A stretch of DNA of 64,000 nt, from the NCBI GenBank assembly GCA_002724925.1, contig PBQA01000025.1, positions 38,674-102,673 on the forward strand. Reading direction: 5' to 3'. The notes beneath the pieces were generated by a model. The model had not been told where the DNA came from and did no database searches. It worked only from the letters and a program-made list of their open reading frames with translations. This document shows, piece by piece, positions 27,361 to 36,643 of this stretch. Every line of letters starts with the position of its first letter. Position 1 is the stretch's first letter. Position numbers and translations under genes: made by a program. This DNA comes from Oceanospirillaceae bacterium. Lineage in GTDB: Bacteria; Pseudomonadota; Gammaproteobacteria; Pseudomonadales; Oceanobacteraceae.

Positions 27361-28350
27361 TCACCAGGCTTCACGTGCAGCCCGGCGGGAAAAGTCTCTT
27401 CTGATGGTGTCCATCTTACCATCGGCTATATTTCGCCGTATCAAAGCTTCTACAGTACCTATCCGGCCGTTAAGATCAATACGTGCGAACATTTCAAAGT
27501 ATTCAGTCGTCACCGAAAAGTCAGTTTCCGCCATCGGCGTTACAGTCTCTGCCCTGCCGGATTCGTCATCTCCGGGTGCCTCTGTCCTGAGGTTGCTTAT
27601 CGGAGCGGAGCCCAGAAAATCCTGAACAGTACGATAACCCTCACCGCCTCGCCCAGCGATGATCTGTTCTGCATCGGTCAGCGTCAGTCTGCTGTCGAGT
27701 GCTGCAAGTACGAAATCCGGTGCCGTGTTTACGTTCAACTGAACGGCTGCGGGCAAGCAGGTTATATAGGGTTCGAGCTTGGCGTAGACATCCAGATCAA
27801 CGCCCTCAATAAGCATTAGCTCACTGCTGTGGCTGCAGGCCTGGTAAGCGGGCCTGTAGCCGGGGTCCATCGACAGGTACTTGCTGTCGACGTTGCTTTC
27901 CTGATTTAGCCATTTGGCCCAGTCGCTGGCGATGTTTACCTCAATCCCCAGCAAGCTCAGCAGATTACGGAAGCGCTGTTCATAAACAGTGGCATTGCCG
28001 CCTGGCAGAAGACTGTTGAGGTTAAACCGTCCCTGTGCATCCTGTATCCGTATAGTGATTACACCGGGATCGAGCGGAAACGTCCTTTCAATGTTCCACT
28101 CTTCGGCTGCGTGGTCAATTCCGCTATCGGCCTCCCAATCCATGAAAAGACCTGTGCGCGTTGCCGATTCAGCCCCAAGTGCGTAAAGCCGGGCTTGCTG
28201 CTGCGTAAAAAGGGTCTGAGAACGCTCAATATCAATGGCCTGACGTTCAATCATTGAGGTTGCAAGAATAGCGACAACCGAAAATATCAGCAAAACCATC
28301 AACAGGACCATCCCGCCCTGCGATGAATGAGGTCTAGAGAGCTTATTCAT
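27361..28350 (-). CDS. gspK: Type II secretion minor pseudopilin GspK
   Basis: A 329-residue large minor pseudopilin that caps the pseudopilus tip. It has a type IV pilin-like N-terminus (SSQGGMVLLMVLLIFSVVAI), with the prepilin peptidase site after GG and no Glu at position 5, as usual for GspK. The large alpha-helical domain includes RFNLNSLLPGG and NVNTAPDFVLAALD. The start overlaps the gspJ stop by 8 bp. Confidence 0.88.
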   Translation of the reverse strand: MNKLSRPHSSQGGMVLLMVLLIFSVVAILATSMIERQAIDIERSQTLFTQQQARLYALGAESATRTGLFMDWEADSGIDHAAEEWNIERTFPLDPGVITIRIQDAQGRFNLNSLLPGGNATVYEQRFRNLLSLLGIEVNIASDWAKWLNQESNVDSKYLSMDPGYRPAYQACSHSSELMLIEGVDLDVYAKLEPYITCLPAAVQLNVNTAPDFVLAALDSRLTLTDAEQIIAGRGGEGYRTVQDFLGSAPISNLRTEAPGDDESGRAETVTPMAETDFSVTTEYFEMFARIDLNGRIGTVEALIRRNIADGKMDTIRRDFSRRAAREAW

Positions 28351-29050
28351 TGCTAACCGGCCACTGTCGCATTATTTCCCCGTATCCTGGCGCCGTATAA
28401 AACACCTTAATCGCAGCGATGCGAGCGCCTTCTACGTCAGTGACGGGAGGCCAGTAATCAACGGCATTAAGCTCCGGAATGTCGGTAGTTGAAGGTGTCG
28501 ATACCACCGCCTCAAAGCGAACCTCTTCAATCAAGTCATAGACCACCTGAGCGAGAGGGTCTGATACGTCTCCGCGATCCAGAACTTTCCAGTAATAACG
28601 AACCAGGCATTCTCCTTCAACGTCTGCATCATCAGGATCGAGTCCCTGCTCATAGGCAATACGTTCAAGAGCAGGCTCGCACGCCTCCGAGAATATATCT
28701 TCCGTTCTGTAAGCGATGCGTTGCAAGGTTGATCGTGGATCCTCGGTGACTGGGTTATTTCTCCAGCCAGCAATCGTAAGTTCAACCGGGTAATCGCCCG
28801 AGCCGATCATGAGCGCCGGAATAGTATCCCCGTACTCGTCACGCACAGGACGATTTATATACTGTGCAAGATCCCGCCCCATCACCTGATTCAGGCGCTG
28901 CAATGCGGCCAGATCATCGGCTTTATCAATGGATGCTTTGTTTACTCCAGAGATATTGCTGAGTAACTGAACGGCGGCGATGCCTACGGTGGCAGAAATG
29001 GCAACCGCAACGAGCACTTCAAGTAGAGTAAATCCACGAGCGATCATCAA
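28343..29050 (-). CDS. gspJ: Type II secretion minor pseudopilin GspJ
   Basis: A 235-residue minor pseudopilin. The N-terminus MIARGFTLLEVLVAVAI has the prepilin cleavage site (G-F) and Glu5. The body includes MGRDLAQYINRPVRDEYG, typical of GspJ. It forms the tip complex with GspI and GspK. It overlaps gspI by four bases (ATGA) and gspK by eight. Confidence 0.88.
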   Translation of the reverse strand: MMIARGFTLLEVLVAVAISATVGIAAVQLLSNISGVNKASIDKADDLAALQRLNQVMGRDLAQYINRPVRDEYGDTIPALMIGSGDYPVELTIAGWRNNPVTEDPRSTLQRIAYRTEDIFSEACEPALERIAYEQGLDPDDADVEGECLVRYYWKVLDRGDVSDPLAQVVYDLIEEVRFEAVVSTPSTTDIPELNAVDYWPPVTDVEGARIAAIKVFYTAPGYGEIMRQWPVSNE

Positions 29051-29433
29051 TTGGGCCCCATGATCGTCGATAAGTTAATGACCGGGTTGTCAGGTGTAAT
29101 TTCGGGGGCTACCGCGACATCAATACGAACGAGGCCCGGGAATTGCGTCTTTGTCACCTCGGTCAGCAGGTGCCATTCCTGACCTGCCATTTCGACAATA
29201 TCGTTAGTCTCACCGGGCTGCGGTGGTATACCCGTCAGTCTGATGTCTGTGAGGCGGTTTTCTGCGACAAATGAGGCCATCGTCATCGTGCGCATGGTGA
29301 GCAGGTTGTTAACCCGCATGCTCGCGGTATCGGAAATGGTAATGGCGATGCCAGCAAATATTGCGACGGCAACCATCACTTCGAGAAGAGTAAACCCTGC
29401 CTGACTGGTACGTAATCTTTGTCTGTCAGACAT
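29047..29433 (-). CDS. gspI: Type II secretion minor pseudopilin GspI
   Basis: A 128-residue minor pseudopilin. It has the prepilin motif QAGFTLLEVMVAVAIFAG with Glu5, then MASFVAENRLTDIRL, the GspI-type segment, and EWHLLTEV. It starts the tip complex with GspJ and GspK. Its start overlaps the gspH stop by 8 bp. Confidence 0.88.
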   Translation of the reverse strand: MSDRQRLRTSQAGFTLLEVMVAVAIFAGIAITISDTASMRVNNLLTMRTMTMASFVAENRLTDIRLTGIPPQPGETNDIVEMAGQEWHLLTEVTKTQFPGLVRIDVAVAPEITPDNPVINLSTIMGPN

Positions 29434-29995
29434 CGAGGCGCTCCAGACGTCGTCTGACTGGGCCTATGCCGTCGCCGATGAGGCGAATAACGAAGCTTTC
29501 ATCGTCAGGGTGGGTCAACTCGACAACAAACGGAATGTATTCATCCGACGACAGGAATATCAACGCCGGGACAGCACCGTTTTCGTCAGGTTCTTCTGGC
29601 GGCTCAAGCTCATCATCGTTAACAAGAATGCGAATATCGAGCGTTTCAGGAATGACCATTGATTGTGCCAGGGCAGCATCTATCGGCGCCCAGGGGTTCT
29701 CGGAAAGCCGTGACAGCTCTTCTTCGGTCAAACCCTCAGCCACGCTCTTTTGCCTGAGGTCGTAGAAACCGACCAGATTAAGCTCGCCGGGTATCCAGGC
29801 GACACCGAGGTCGAGGTTCTGAAATACGGCCTCTTCGCGGTATCTGTTGAACGCGACGTCGAGCTTCTGAGCGAACTGCTCAGCCTCCTGTTGAGCTGCG
29901 CGGTCACTGAAATTGAGGTTCACCATGGAGAGAAGCAGGCCAACAATGACCAGCACCACCATAACTTCAACCAGTGTAAAACCGCGCTGCTTCAT
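29426..29995 (-). CDS. gspH: Type II secretion minor pseudopilin GspH
   Basis: A 189-residue minor pseudopilin with the prepilin N-terminus MKQRGFTLVEVMVVLVIVG and Glu5, followed by a beta-rich domain (VAWIPGELNLVGFYDLR, LDIRILVNDDE). It lies 5 bp after gspG in a tight operon. Confidence 0.85.
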   Translation of the reverse strand: MKQRGFTLVEVMVVLVIVGLLLSMVNLNFSDRAAQQEAEQFAQKLDVAFNRYREEAVFQNLDLGVAWIPGELNLVGFYDLRQKSVAEGLTEEELSRLSENPWAPIDAALAQSMVIPETLDIRILVNDDELEPPEEPDENGAVPALIFLSSDEYIPFVVELTHPDDESFVIRLIGDGIGPVRRRLERLDV

Positions 29996-30000
29996 GCTGA

Positions 30001-30444
30001 TCAGATATCCAGATTGCTGATGTCAGCCGCGTCGCCTTCACCACCCTCGGCCTGATCGGAACCGAGTGAAATGATTTCGTATTTGCCTTTATCTTCGAAG
30101 TACAGGAATTCGTTATCCCACGCGTCGACAGGCATCTTGCCGCCCTTCAGATAGCCACCGTTCTGATAGTTTTTAGGCTCTGGTGATGAAGAAGGCTTCT
30201 GTACCAGCGCTTCCAGGCCCTGCTCAGTGGTCGGGTAGCGGAAGTTGTGCAGCTTGTACATATCCAGTGCACCTTCAATCAACTTGATCTGATTCTTCGT
30301 TGTATCCACGCGAGCCTGATCCGCTGAGCCGATGATATTGGTGGCTACCATGGCGAGGATGCCGCCAATAATTGCGATAACGACCATAACTTCAATGAGT
30401 GTGAAACCACGCTGGTTTTGTTTCTTACCTAAAGACTGACGCAT
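30001..30444 (-). CDS. gspG: Type II secretion major pseudopilin GspG
   Basis: A 147-residue major pseudopilin. The prepilin motif QRGFTLIEVMVVIAIIGG has Glu5. The hallmark segments NQIKLIEGALDMYKLHN and FRYPTTEQGLEALV are followed by the calcium-binding loop region (DAWDNEFLYFEDKGKYEIISLGSD). It polymerises into the pseudopilus that pushes exoproteins through the secretin. The C-terminal extension DAADISNLDI is present. Confidence 0.95.
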   Translation of the reverse strand: MRQSLGKKQNQRGFTLIEVMVVIAIIGGILAMVATNIIGSADQARVDTTKNQIKLIEGALDMYKLHNFRYPTTEQGLEALVQKPSSSPEPKNYQNGGYLKGGKMPVDAWDNEFLYFEDKGKYEIISLGSDQAEGGEGDAADISNLDI

Positions 30445-30454
30445 GAATTAGCTC

Positions 30455-31672
30455 CTATTGCACCATTTGTTGTAGTTCGAGAATTGGTAGCATGATCGCA
30501 GCGACAATAAGCGCTACGACGCCGCCCATAAACAAAAGCATGATGGGCTCAAAGATAGATACCAGGCCTGACACCGTGCTTTCCAGAGCCTTTTCCTGCT
30601 GTTCTGCCGTACGAGCAAGCATGCTGTCCAGTTCGCCACTGCTTTCACCGCTGGCAATCATGTGCAGCATAATGGGTGAGAAGTAGCGTGTTTCCTGAAG
30701 TGATTTATGCAGGCTTCCCCCTTCACTAACTCGCGCCGTTGCTCCGCTCAGAGAACGGTTGATAGGCAGGTTCAGCACGACGTCGCTGGCAATACGCATT
30801 GCTTCAACCAGAGGCAGGCCACTGCTGGTCAGAATGGCCAGGGTGCTGCCAAAGCGCGCCGTATTCACATCACGAACAAAGCGACCGATAAAAGGGGTTT
30901 TAAGTACAAGGTGATGGACTTTGCTTTTAAAGCTCTCCTGCCGCATCAGCTGCGCAAATGTCACCAGCGCCAAAACAACAACTGCAGCCAGGTAGATGCC
31001 GTAGTTGCTCAGGAAGTAACTGGCATCCAGCATGGCTTGAGTCAGTCCGGGGAGTTTCTGCCCATTTTTTACGAACACCTCGACGATATCCGGAACAACA
31101 TAGGTCAGCAGGCCGATAACCAAAGCCGTCGCCACAAATGTCAGGAGGACCGGGTAAATAGCCGCATTGCGGATATTTTGCGCAGACTCGTGTGAACGTT
31201 CAGAGTAATCTGCAAGACGAATCAGAACCGGTGCAAGATTTCCTGAGTGCTCCCCTGCACTGACGGTTGATCGGAATAACAAAGGGAAGGCTCGTGGGTA
31301 TTCTTCAAGGGCTTTCGCCAGAGTGTAGCCTTCCAGTACTTTGGCTCTGATGGCAAGTACCATTGCCTTAGTTTTCTGGCGCTCAGTCTGATCTGCCAGA
31401 GCTTTCAGTGACTCATCAATCGGCAACCCTGCCCCGATGAGGGTGGCCAGTTGCCGCGTAAGCAGTGCACGATCTGAAACAGACAGCGATGGGCCGCGAT
31501 TAAATAAGCTGAATCCGGCACTTGCTTGTCTTTCCGTTGTCGGTGACACCTCGAGCGGCATCCAGCCCTTCTCGCGCAGCTGTTGACGAATCTGACGGGC
31601 GCTATCTCCTTCGAGAACGCCTTTCTTCTGACGCCCTTTAAGGTCCAGGGCCTGATATTCAAACGCTGCCAT
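30455..31672 (-). CDS. gspF: Type II secretion inner-membrane protein GspF
   Basis: A 405-residue polytopic platform protein. It has two GspF domains (about 70-195 and 270-395) with three membrane segments near residues 170, 220 and 380. Typical motifs are LLTRQLATLIGAGLPIDESL and ARFGSTLAILTSSGLPLVEAM. It begins MAAFEYQALDLKGRQKKG, the family N-terminus. The gene is placed between gspE (3 bp) and gspG (10 bp). Confidence 0.94.
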   Translation of the reverse strand: MAAFEYQALDLKGRQKKGVLEGDSARQIRQQLREKGWMPLEVSPTTERQASAGFSLFNRGPSLSVSDRALLTRQLATLIGAGLPIDESLKALADQTERQKTKAMVLAIRAKVLEGYTLAKALEEYPRAFPLLFRSTVSAGEHSGNLAPVLIRLADYSERSHESAQNIRNAAIYPVLLTFVATALVIGLLTYVVPDIVEVFVKNGQKLPGLTQAMLDASYFLSNYGIYLAAVVVLALVTFAQLMRQESFKSKVHHLVLKTPFIGRFVRDVNTARFGSTLAILTSSGLPLVEAMRIASDVVLNLPINRSLSGATARVSEGGSLHKSLQETRYFSPIMLHMIASGESSGELDSMLARTAEQQEKALESTVSGLVSIFEPIMLLFMGGVVALIVAAIMLPILELQQMVQ

Positions 31673-31675
31673 GCA

Positions 31676-33199
31676 TTAACCTTTCGCTACTCGCAACAGT
31701 TCTTCTATGGTGGTGTGGCCACCCAGAACTTTGCGAATACCATCCTGACGAATACTTGGCCCAAGACGACGCGCATGAGCTTCTAGCTCCTGTTCGCCGA
31801 CTTGATCGTGAATGCGGGTCTTCATGCCTTCATCCACTTCAATAATTTCGTAAATACCCTGACGGCCGCGATAGCCCAGTTGGTTGCACTTGTCGCAGCC
31901 TTTCGCATGGTAAATCACGGGCGCCTCTGACTCAGAGATTCCCAACAATTCACACTCTGCAGAATCCGCCTTGGCAGGGACTTTACAGTCGGTACACAAG
32001 ACGCGAACGAGGCGCTGGGCGATCACACCAATAACGGATGATGACAAGAGAAAAGGCTCTACGCCCATATCCTGCAATCGTGTAATTGCACCAACTGCGG
32101 TATTCGTGTGTAGGGTTGATAGTACAAGATGCCCTGTCAGAGAAGCCTGAATGGCAATTTCTACCGTTTCAAGGTCACGGATTTCACCGATCATAACCAC
32201 GTCGGGGTCCTGGCGGAGTATCGCTCGCAAGCCCTTGGCGAAGGTCATGTCTGCCTTAAGGTTGACCTGAGTCTGACCTATACCCGGAAGACTATATTCG
32301 ACTGGGTCTTCAACCGTAAGAATGTTGCGGCTGGTATCGTTCAGATCACTCAACGCACCATATAGCGTCGTGGTTTTACCTGACCCTGTAGGGCCGGTCA
32401 CCAGAATGATGCCGTGTGGCTTACTGATAATGTTGCGCATCGTCTGCAGATCACGAGATGACATGCCTAGCTGGCCAAGACTAAGTCGGCCTGCCTGTTT
32501 ATCCAACAAACGCATAACCACGCGTTCGCCGTGGCTTGAAGGCATCGTAGAAACACGTACATCCACTTCCCTTCCGCCGATGCGAAGTGCGATGCGACCA
32601 TCCTGAGGAACACGTTTTTCGGCAATATCCAGTTTGGCCATCACTTTAATGCGTGAGACCAGTAATGCCGCAAGTGCCCTCTTAGGCTGAACAACCTCTC
32701 GCAATACGCCATCCACCCGAAAACGCACCACAAGGCGCTTCTCATAGGTTTCAACGTGAATATCAGAAGCACTTTCTTTCACTGCTTCGGTGAGCAATGC
32801 GTTGATCAGGCGTTTGATCGGTGCGTCGCCTTCCTGTTCAAGCAGATCTTCGGTCTCGGGCACTGAGTCGGCAAGACTGGCAAGGTCCATGTCATCGCCC
32901 AGGCCTTCTACCATTTCCATGGCCTCAGATGAATCACTTTGATACGCAAGCCCTAAGCGACGATCGAACTCGTCATCAGGGATGGCTTCAAGATTATACG
33001 GACGGCCCAGATGGCGTTGCACTTCCATAAGCGCTTGGGGGTTCAGGCCTTCTTTATGAAGTACGTTGATATTGTCACTACTGGCGTCAACTAATACGCC
33101 ATAGCGCTTCGCAAAACTGAAAGGTAAGCGAACTGCCAGGCTGCCGCCCGATACAGTCTGGCCCTGATCCGTTTGTGTTTCTTCTGGCACTGCAGTCAT
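31676..33199 (-). CDS. gspE: Type II secretion ATPase GspE
   Basis: A 507-residue secretion ATPase. It has an N-terminal domain for GspL contact, then the Asp box, Walker A (GPTGSGKTTTLYGAL), Walker B (DPDVVMIGEIRD), the His box (GHLVLSTLHTN) and the zinc-binding tetracysteine (CTDC and CDKC). It powers pseudopilus assembly from the cytoplasm. It is preceded at 8 bp by the UDP-glucose-dehydrogenase-like gene, which probably shares its mRNA. The secretin gspD and gspC are not in the window. Confidence 0.95.
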   Translation of the reverse strand: MTAVPEETQTDQGQTVSGGSLAVRLPFSFAKRYGVLVDASSDNINVLHKEGLNPQALMEVQRHLGRPYNLEAIPDDEFDRRLGLAYQSDSSEAMEMVEGLGDDMDLASLADSVPETEDLLEQEGDAPIKRLINALLTEAVKESASDIHVETYEKRLVVRFRVDGVLREVVQPKRALAALLVSRIKVMAKLDIAEKRVPQDGRIALRIGGREVDVRVSTMPSSHGERVVMRLLDKQAGRLSLGQLGMSSRDLQTMRNIISKPHGIILVTGPTGSGKTTTLYGALSDLNDTSRNILTVEDPVEYSLPGIGQTQVNLKADMTFAKGLRAILRQDPDVVMIGEIRDLETVEIAIQASLTGHLVLSTLHTNTAVGAITRLQDMGVEPFLLSSSVIGVIAQRLVRVLCTDCKVPAKADSAECELLGISESEAPVIYHAKGCDKCNQLGYRGRQGIYEIIEVDEGMKTRIHDQVGEQELEAHARRLGPSIRQDGIRKVLGGHTTIEELLRVAKG

Positions 33200-33207
33200 G
33201 TCTCTAA

Positions 33208-34488
33208 TTATTCTCTGTTACCGCGACCAACACCGCGATAAGTAAAGCCGGCTTGTTTTAATGCTGCTGCATCATATTGGTTTCGGCCATCAATGATAAC
33301 CTGTTGCTTAAGGAGCTTCCCTATCGCATTAAAATCTGGCTGACGAAACGGCTTCCACTCAGTCATCAATACCAGCGCATCTGACTCCGTCAGAGCGTCA
33401 TATTGATGATTGCAGAAAGTGACTCCCGGTTGATTGCCGAGCGCCTGGCTCGCCGACTCCATAGCCATAGGATCATACGCCGCGATGGTGGCGCCAGCAT
33501 CCAGCAGTTGACGAATCAATACAATGGCAGCCGATCCCGATACATCGGCCGTCTCTGGCCGGAATGCGAGCCCCCATATGGCGATCTGCTTGCCACGAAG
33601 GTCGCCAAGGCAATCAGTCAATGACGACATCGCCCAATTCTGTTGCATGCTGTTTCGCTGCAGGACGGCATTCAAGAGCACTGGTTCGATGTTCTTTGCG
33701 CTTGCTTCATTGATAAGCTCTTTGATATCCCCTGGCAGGCAAACACCACCGTAGCCTACACCAGGGTAAAGATAAGAATAGCCAATCCGTGAGTCTGCAC
33801 CAATACCACTGCGTACCGCCTCAATATCGGCTCCAAATGATTCTGCAATTGCCGCAATTTCATTCATCAGTGAAATACGGGTGGCTAACATCGCACTTGC
33901 AGCGAGGCGCGTCAGCTCAGCATCCCGGACACTCATTGGGGTAACCCGGTCTTTCTGGCGGCTGAATGGCCTCAGCAATGAGACCATCGTGGAGCGAACT
34001 TCATAGTTTTCAGTGCCAAGAATGATACGATCCGGGCGCATGAAATCTTCAACACCCTCACCTTCTTTGAGGAAGACCGGGTAGCAAACAATACTGACGG
34101 TACTTCCTGAAGATTGGGCTGCCTGAAGCATACTCTCTGTAACTCCCAGCGACGTCGGGCTTGAGTTCACAAGAATGGATGGCGTCTTAAGGGCGTCACC
34201 GAACTGAGCTGCAAATGCTACCGCCTGCTCATCAACAGCGTCGGTATGGCCAAGCGCAAGTATGCACAGGTCGCAATCACTCGCCTGCCCAATATCAGCG
34301 GTAAAAGATAATCGTCTCGCTGATGTATTGCTTTCCAGCATGGCTGGTAGTCCGGGCTCATGAAAACTCATGTTGTGCACGGAGCTTGGGGGAGTCTGAG
34401 AGTAGTGAGTAATGATATTACCCATTTCGGCGAGACAGGCGCTGATAACAAATGACTCGTAACCGGAGCCAGCGACGGTGACTTTCAA
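33208..34488 (-). CDS. Divergent UDP-glucose/GDP-mannose dehydrogenase-like protein, catalytic residues altered
   Basis: A 426-residue member of the UDP-glucose 6-dehydrogenase family, recognised from the N-terminal Rossmann domain, the central helix (ELTRLAASAMLATRISLMNEIA), the segment SRIGYSYLYPGVGYGGVC and the C-terminal domain (IAIWGLAFRPETADVS). Several key positions differ. The dinucleotide motif GxGYVGL reads GSGYESF. The catalytic Lys and Asn of KYxxNA are Arg194 and Ser198. The active-site loop CFPKD reads CLPGD, although the Cys (250) remains. It starts with TTG at 34488 (AGGA upstream). It sits 8 bp in front of gspE. It may have a structural or regulatory role instead of dehydrogenase activity. 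Confidence 0.75.
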   Translation of the reverse strand: MKVTVAGSGYESFVISACLAEMGNIITHYSQTPPSSVHNMSFHEPGLPAMLESNTSARRLSFTADIGQASDCDLCILALGHTDAVDEQAVAFAAQFGDALKTPSILVNSSPTSLGVTESMLQAAQSSGSTVSIVCYPVFLKEGEGVEDFMRPDRIILGTENYEVRSTMVSLLRPFSRQKDRVTPMSVRDAELTRLAASAMLATRISLMNEIAAIAESFGADIEAVRSGIGADSRIGYSYLYPGVGYGGVCLPGDIKELINEASAKNIEPVLLNAVLQRNSMQQNWAMSSLTDCLGDLRGKQIAIWGLAFRPETADVSGSAAIVLIRQLLDAGATIAAYDPMAMESASQALGNQPGVTFCNHQYDALTESDALVLMTEWKPFRQPDFNAIGKLLKQQVIIDGRNQYDAAALKQAGFTYRGVGRGNRE

Positions 34489-34619
34489 AGGGACATCCTA
34501 TGTAATCTGTCAGTTGATATATGCCCAACTCTCTCCGAGCAGGGGAATGTAAAGTACCCTATTACAAATAAATGACAAGAGCATGACAAGACACTTGTTC
34601 AGTTGAATGTGGCCAATAC

Positions 34620-34650
34620 GAAAAAGCCCGGCAAGTGCCGGGCTTTTTCT
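34620..34650. terminator. Strong bidirectional terminator before etfA 3' end
   Basis: AAAAAGCCCGGCA and TGCCGGGCTTTTT form a 13-bp stem with a short loop, flanked by A and T tracts, at 34621-34648. It works in either direction. It ends the etfBA transcript (minus strand) and blocks read-through toward the secretion genes. Confidence 0.9.
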
Positions 34651-34665
34651 AAGATCGGGGTGATC

Positions 34666-35595
34666 TTAAAGCGCTGATTCCAGTTCTGGAACTGCGTCGA
34701 ACAGGTCAGCAACCAGACCGTAGTCTGCAACCTGGAAGATAGGAGCTTCTTCGTCTTTGTTGATAGCAACAATGACTTTAGAGTCCTTCATACCGGCAAG
34801 GTGCTGAATTGCACCAGAGATACCTACAGCAACGTAGAGGTCTGGGGCAACGATCTTACCGGTTTGACCAACCTGCATGTCGTTTGGAACAAAGCCAGCA
34901 TCTACAGCTGCGCGGGATGCGCCGACAGCTGCGCCGATCTTGTCTGCAACTTTATACAGCATCTCGAAGTTGTCGCCGTTACCCATGCCGCGACCACCAG
35001 AGATAACCACGCTTGCCGCGGTCAGTTCTGGGCGGTCAGACTTGGCCAGCTCTTCGCTTGCGAACGCAGAAACGCCTGCGTCTTTTGCAACATCAACAGA
35101 CTCGGTAGCTGCTGAGCCGCCTTCTGCTGCGGCTGCATCGAACGCAGTGCCACGAACAGTCATCACCTTGATGCTGTCAGAAGACTTAACGGTTGCGATC
35201 GCGTTACCCGCATAGATCGGACGAACAAAGGTGTCTTCACCTTCAATGCCGATCACTTCAGAGATCATGTTTACGTCCAGCAATGCTGCTGCACGTGGCA
35301 GGAAGTCTTTACCAGTGGTAGTAGCAGCAGCCAGTATGTGGCTGTAGCCTTTACCCAGCTCCGCAACCAGCTCGCCCATGTTTTCAGCGAGCTGGTATTC
35401 GTAAGCAGCGTTGTCTGCTACGAGTACTTTTGCAACACCAGCGACTTTTGCAGCAGCTTCTGCAGCAGCACCACAGCCAGCGCCAGCAACCAGAACCTCA
35501 ACGTCACCACCAATTTTGGTAGCAGCAGTGATAGTGTTCAGGGTAGCGCCTTTCAGAGTGGCGTTATCGTGTTCTGCGATTACTAAAATTGCCAT
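34666..35595 (-). CDS. etfA: Electron transfer flavoprotein alpha subunit
   Basis: A 309-residue ETF alpha subunit. The FAD-binding C-terminal half shows the motif [18 protein letters not shown], then [40 protein letters not shown] and [11 protein letters not shown]. It receives electrons from acyl-CoA and related dehydrogenases with EtfB. It lies 14 bp downstream of etfB in a two-gene operon. Confidence 0.95.
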   Translation of the reverse strand: MAILVIAEHDNATLKGATLNTITAATKIGGDVEVLVAGAGCGAAAEAAAKVAGVAKVLVADNAAYEYQLAENMGELVAELGKGYSHILAAATTTGKDFLPRAAALLDVNMISEVIGIEGEDTFVRPIYAGNAIATVKSSDSIKVMTVRGTAFDAAAAEGGSAATESVDVAKDAGVSAFASEELAKSDRPELTAASVVISGGRGMGNGDNFEMLYKVADKIGAAVGASRAAVDAGFVPNDMQVGQTGKIVAPDLYVAVGISGAIQHLAGMKDSKVIVAINKDEEAPIFQVADYGLVADLFDAVPELESAL

Positions 35596-35609
35596 TACAC
35601 CAACCTCTC

Positions 35610-36359
35610 TCAGAGCACTTTCGCGTCGTTTTTCAGTTTATCAACCAGCGTCGCTACGCTGTCGACTTTGATACCAGCAGAGCGTTCGGCTGGTGGAGTT
35701 ACCTTTACCAGAGACAGGGTTGATTTAACTTCAACACCCAGGTCTGCAGGAGTAGTAATATCCAGCGGCTTACGCTTAGCTTTCATGATGTTAGGCAGTG
35801 ACGCGTAACGTGGCTCGTTCAGGCGCAGGTCAGTCGTAACGATTGCTGGCAGATTCAGAGCTACAGTACGCAGACCACCGTCAATTTCACGAGTAACGTT
35901 TACTTTGTCGCCATCAACGGCAACTTCAGAAGCAAATGTACCCTGCGGCATGCCGGTCAGAGCGCCCAGCATCTGGCCAGTCTGGTTGTTGTCGCTGTCG
36001 ATGGTTTGCTTACCCATCAGAACAATCTGCGGCTGCTCTTTCTCGACAACACCTTTCAGCAGCTTGGCAACTGTCAGTGGCTCGAGTTTCTCTTCTGTTT
36101 CGATCAGAATGCCGCGATCAGCACCCAGCGCCAGAGCAGTACGAATTTGCTCTTGAGCTACCTTAGGACCGATTGAAACTACAACAATCTCAGTTGCAAT
36201 GCCCTTCTCTTTGAGGCGAACGGCTTCTTCTACGGCGATTTCACAAAATGGGTTCATAGCCATTTTGACGTTTGTCAGATCAACATCAGAGTTGTCTGCT
36301 TTTACGCGTACCTTGACGTTATAGTCGATAACGCGTTTTACAGCGACAAGAACCTTCAT
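35610..36359 (-). CDS. etfB: Electron transfer flavoprotein beta subunit
   Basis: A 249-residue ETF beta subunit. It starts [19 protein letters not shown], the usual N-terminus, and contains [18 protein letters not shown] and the AMP-binding signature ([21 protein letters not shown]). It partners EtfA. It is divergent from the ETF-quinone oxidoreductase gene at 36644 across a 284-bp gap, so both arms of the ETF pathway start from one regulatory region. Confidence 0.95.
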   Translation of the reverse strand: MKVLVAVKRVIDYNVKVRVKADNSDVDLTNVKMAMNPFCEIAVEEAVRLKEKGIATEIVVVSIGPKVAQEQIRTALALGADRGILIETEEKLEPLTVAKLLKGVVEKEQPQIVLMGKQTIDSDNNQTGQMLGALTGMPQGTFASEVAVDGDKVNVTREIDGGLRTVALNLPAIVTTDLRLNEPRYASLPNIMKAKRKPLDITTPADLGVEVKSTLSLVKVTPPAERSAGIKVDSVATLVDKLKNDAKVL

Positions 36360-36643
36360 AGATTCCTCGTATTCTCTAGTGGATGATTAAAGGGTGTTTT
36401 GCAGCTATTACATTGCCCGATACCCTTTCCAGCGGGCCACATTATTGGGATTGTGACACTTGAGGTCAAGTATGAGCTATTCTCAATACTGATTCAGGCC
36501 AGTAAATACGGTACTTCTTCCTTTAAATAAGTTGCCTGATGGCCTTCTCGCCGTATAATGGCCACCATTTTTTCGAACCGGGCAATCCGGTGAAGCAACG
36601 ACCGCGAATGCGGCACTCCCATCGTGATTTGAGGAGATCATCT
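36360..36643. promoter_or_regulatory. Divergent promoter region between etfBA and ETF-QO
   Basis: A 284-bp gap between two oppositely read ETF genes. A start for the right-hand gene at 36539 is possible in frame, but GAGGAGA 9 bp before 36644 makes the later start far more likely, so the first 105 bp are non-coding. No clear operator palindrome is seen. Confidence 0.5.
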
